A DNA stretch of 5,560 bases from Frankiales bacterium (lineage in GTDB: Bacteria > Actinomycetota > Actinomycetes > Mycobacteriales > Jatrophihabitantaceae), in NCBI GenBank assembly GCA_025963265.1, contig JAOPUY010000411.1, positions 1 to 5,560 on the forward strand, given 5' to 3'. Below are positions 4,935 to 5,560 of this stretch, one piece after another (positions within the stretch are counted from its first letter, which is position 1; each line of letters starts with the position of its first letter). The notes below the pieces were generated by a model. The model saw nothing but the letters and a program-made list of their open reading frames with translations, had not been told where the DNA came from and ran no database searches. Position numbers and translations under genes: made by a program.

Positions 4935-5495
4935 ATGGCGTTAGACACATTCGTCGTTATTGCGGCGCGGTACGCATCACTCGAGGATGCCGAAGCCGAC
5001 TACGACTCGGTACATGAGATGTACAAGGCGAACGGATTGATCGACACCTACGACGCGGCGGTGCTCAGCCGCAAGACCGACGGCAAGGTCAAGATCGTCA
5101 AGAAGCACGAACAGCCGACCAGACAGGGCGCGTGGGGTGGCCTCGGAATCGGTTTGGTCGGGGGTGCGTTGGTCGCGCTATTTCCGGCGGTGGGGCTCGG
5201 AGCCGGCTTGCTCATCGGCGGCGGCGGATTTGCCGGACTCGGCGCGCTCGCCGGCCACGTCGCGGCGGGAATGAGCCGATCCGACCTGAAGGAACTCGGC
5301 GAAGTGCTCGACGAAGGGGAGAGCGGTTTGGTGGTAGTCGCCGCCACCGATCTCGAATCACACGTCGAGTCGGCCATCGATCGGGCGTCCAAGATCACCA
5401 AGAAGCAACTGCGGGCCGACGAGAAGCAACTCGAGCAGGAGATCGACGCCGCGGCTCGCGAGCAAGCCGAGACCAAGGTGCCGATCAGCCGGTGA
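4935..5495 (+). CDS. DUF1269-like glycine-rich membrane protein
   Basis: This 186-residue protein starts with an alpha/beta segment (1-55), FVVIAARYASLEDAEADYDS, then AAVLSRKTDGKVKIVKK. A glycine-rich hydrophobic block follows (about 66-111), with spacing such as GGLGIGLVGGALVALF and GLLIGGGGFAGLGALAGHVA, likely two packed membrane helices or a glycine zipper. Next come DLKELGEVLDEGESGLVVVA (117-136) and a charged, probably coiled-coil tail (about 140-182) rich in Lys, Glu, Gln and Ala. This order matches DUF1269-type proteins, which I place from memory; function is unknown, and relatives are often thought of as stress-associated membrane proteins. The start is firm, with AGGAGG nine bases upstream. 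Codon 3 is TTA, rare in such GC-rich genomes. The gene is divergent from the lipid kinase operon and shares a 192-base promoter region with it. Confidence 0.78.
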   Translation: MALDTFVVIAARYASLEDAEADYDSVHEMYKANGLIDTYDAAVLSRKTDGKVKIVKKHEQPTRQGAWGGLGIGLVGGALVALFPAVGLGAGLLIGGGGFAGLGALAGHVAAGMSRSDLKELGEVLDEGESGLVVVAATDLESHVESAIDRASKITKKQLRADEKQLEQEIDAAAREQAETKVPISR

Positions 5496-5512
5496 GCCGC
5501 GCTCGGATTCGG

Positions 5513-5560
5513 TCAGCCCTCGGCTTGGCGGGTGTTCTTCGTGCGCAAGCCGATCAGGGC
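5513..5560 (-). CDS. Possible C-terminus of an unidentified protein (partial)
   Basis: The minus strand reads in from the window edge as ALIGLRTKNTRQAEG and ends at TGA (5515-5513), 17 bases from the stop of the DUF1269-like gene in a convergent arrangement. A short hydrophobic start followed by a basic, polar tail would fit the end of a membrane protein, but 15 residues are too few to identify anything. A competing reading is a plus-strand GTG at 5532, so this entry is tentative. Confidence 0.3.
   Translation of the reverse strand, partial: ALIGLRTKNTRQAEG

Noticed and set aside
5495..5525. Possible terminator after the DUF1269-like gene (AGCCG ... CGGCT)
   Set aside because: The stem is 5 bp with a loop of about 21 bases and no T-run, so it is not a credible intrinsic terminator.

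Overview
The window is GC-rich and tightly packed, with short intergenic gaps, Shine-Dalgarno starts, ATGA-type stop/start overlaps and GTG start use. Together with its gene families (GAF-ANTAR proteins, a probable DUF6131 small hydrophobic protein, a DUF1269-type glycine-rich protein, an actinobacterial-type PAP2 and diacylglycerol kinase), this points to a chromosome of a high-GC actinobacterium. The genus cannot be fixed from this sequence. I see no tRNA, rRNA, CRISPR array, insertion sequence or phage gene, and no gene-free stretch over 300 bases.

Layout. Positions 1-80 hold the N-terminus of a tiny membrane protein (minus strand, cut by the window edge). Positions 172-1573 hold two GAF-ANTAR regulators on the minus strand whose genes overlap by 8 bases. 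Positions 1672-2070 hold an HxlR/DUF24-family repressor, also minus. It is divergent from an NAD(P)H-dependent FMN reductase (2207-2797, plus), and the 136-base gap between them carries a perfect 18-bp palindrome and two weaker inverted repeats. Convergent to the reductase, with only 5 bases between stop codons, lies a two-gene minus-strand operon read in the order diacylglycerol-kinase-like lipid kinase (4742-3384), then PAP2 phosphatase (3387-2803), joined by an ATGA overlap. A 192-base divergent gap containing a long bulged inverted repeat separates this operon from a DUF1269-like glycine-rich membrane protein (4935-5495, plus). The last ~50 bases may hold the C-terminus of a minus-strand gene.

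How the genes may work together. Three small modules can be proposed. (1) A redox or electrophile switch: the HxlR protein has a cysteine placed like the sensing cysteine of the YodB group and probably controls the adjacent flavin reductase through the palindrome. (2) A lipid phosphorylation/dephosphorylation pair: kinase and phosphatase made in coupled fashion, resembling the two halves of the fused PAP2-diacylglycerol kinase proteins of actinobacteria. (3) A pair of GAF-sensor, RNA-binding ANTAR proteins likely made in fixed ratio. The overall flavour is envelope and stress adaptation. I found no convincing new multi-gene system such as a defence or secretion system. The most notable signals are the palindromes in the two divergent intergenic regions, the unfused kinase/phosphatase pair and the overlapping GAF-ANTAR pair.
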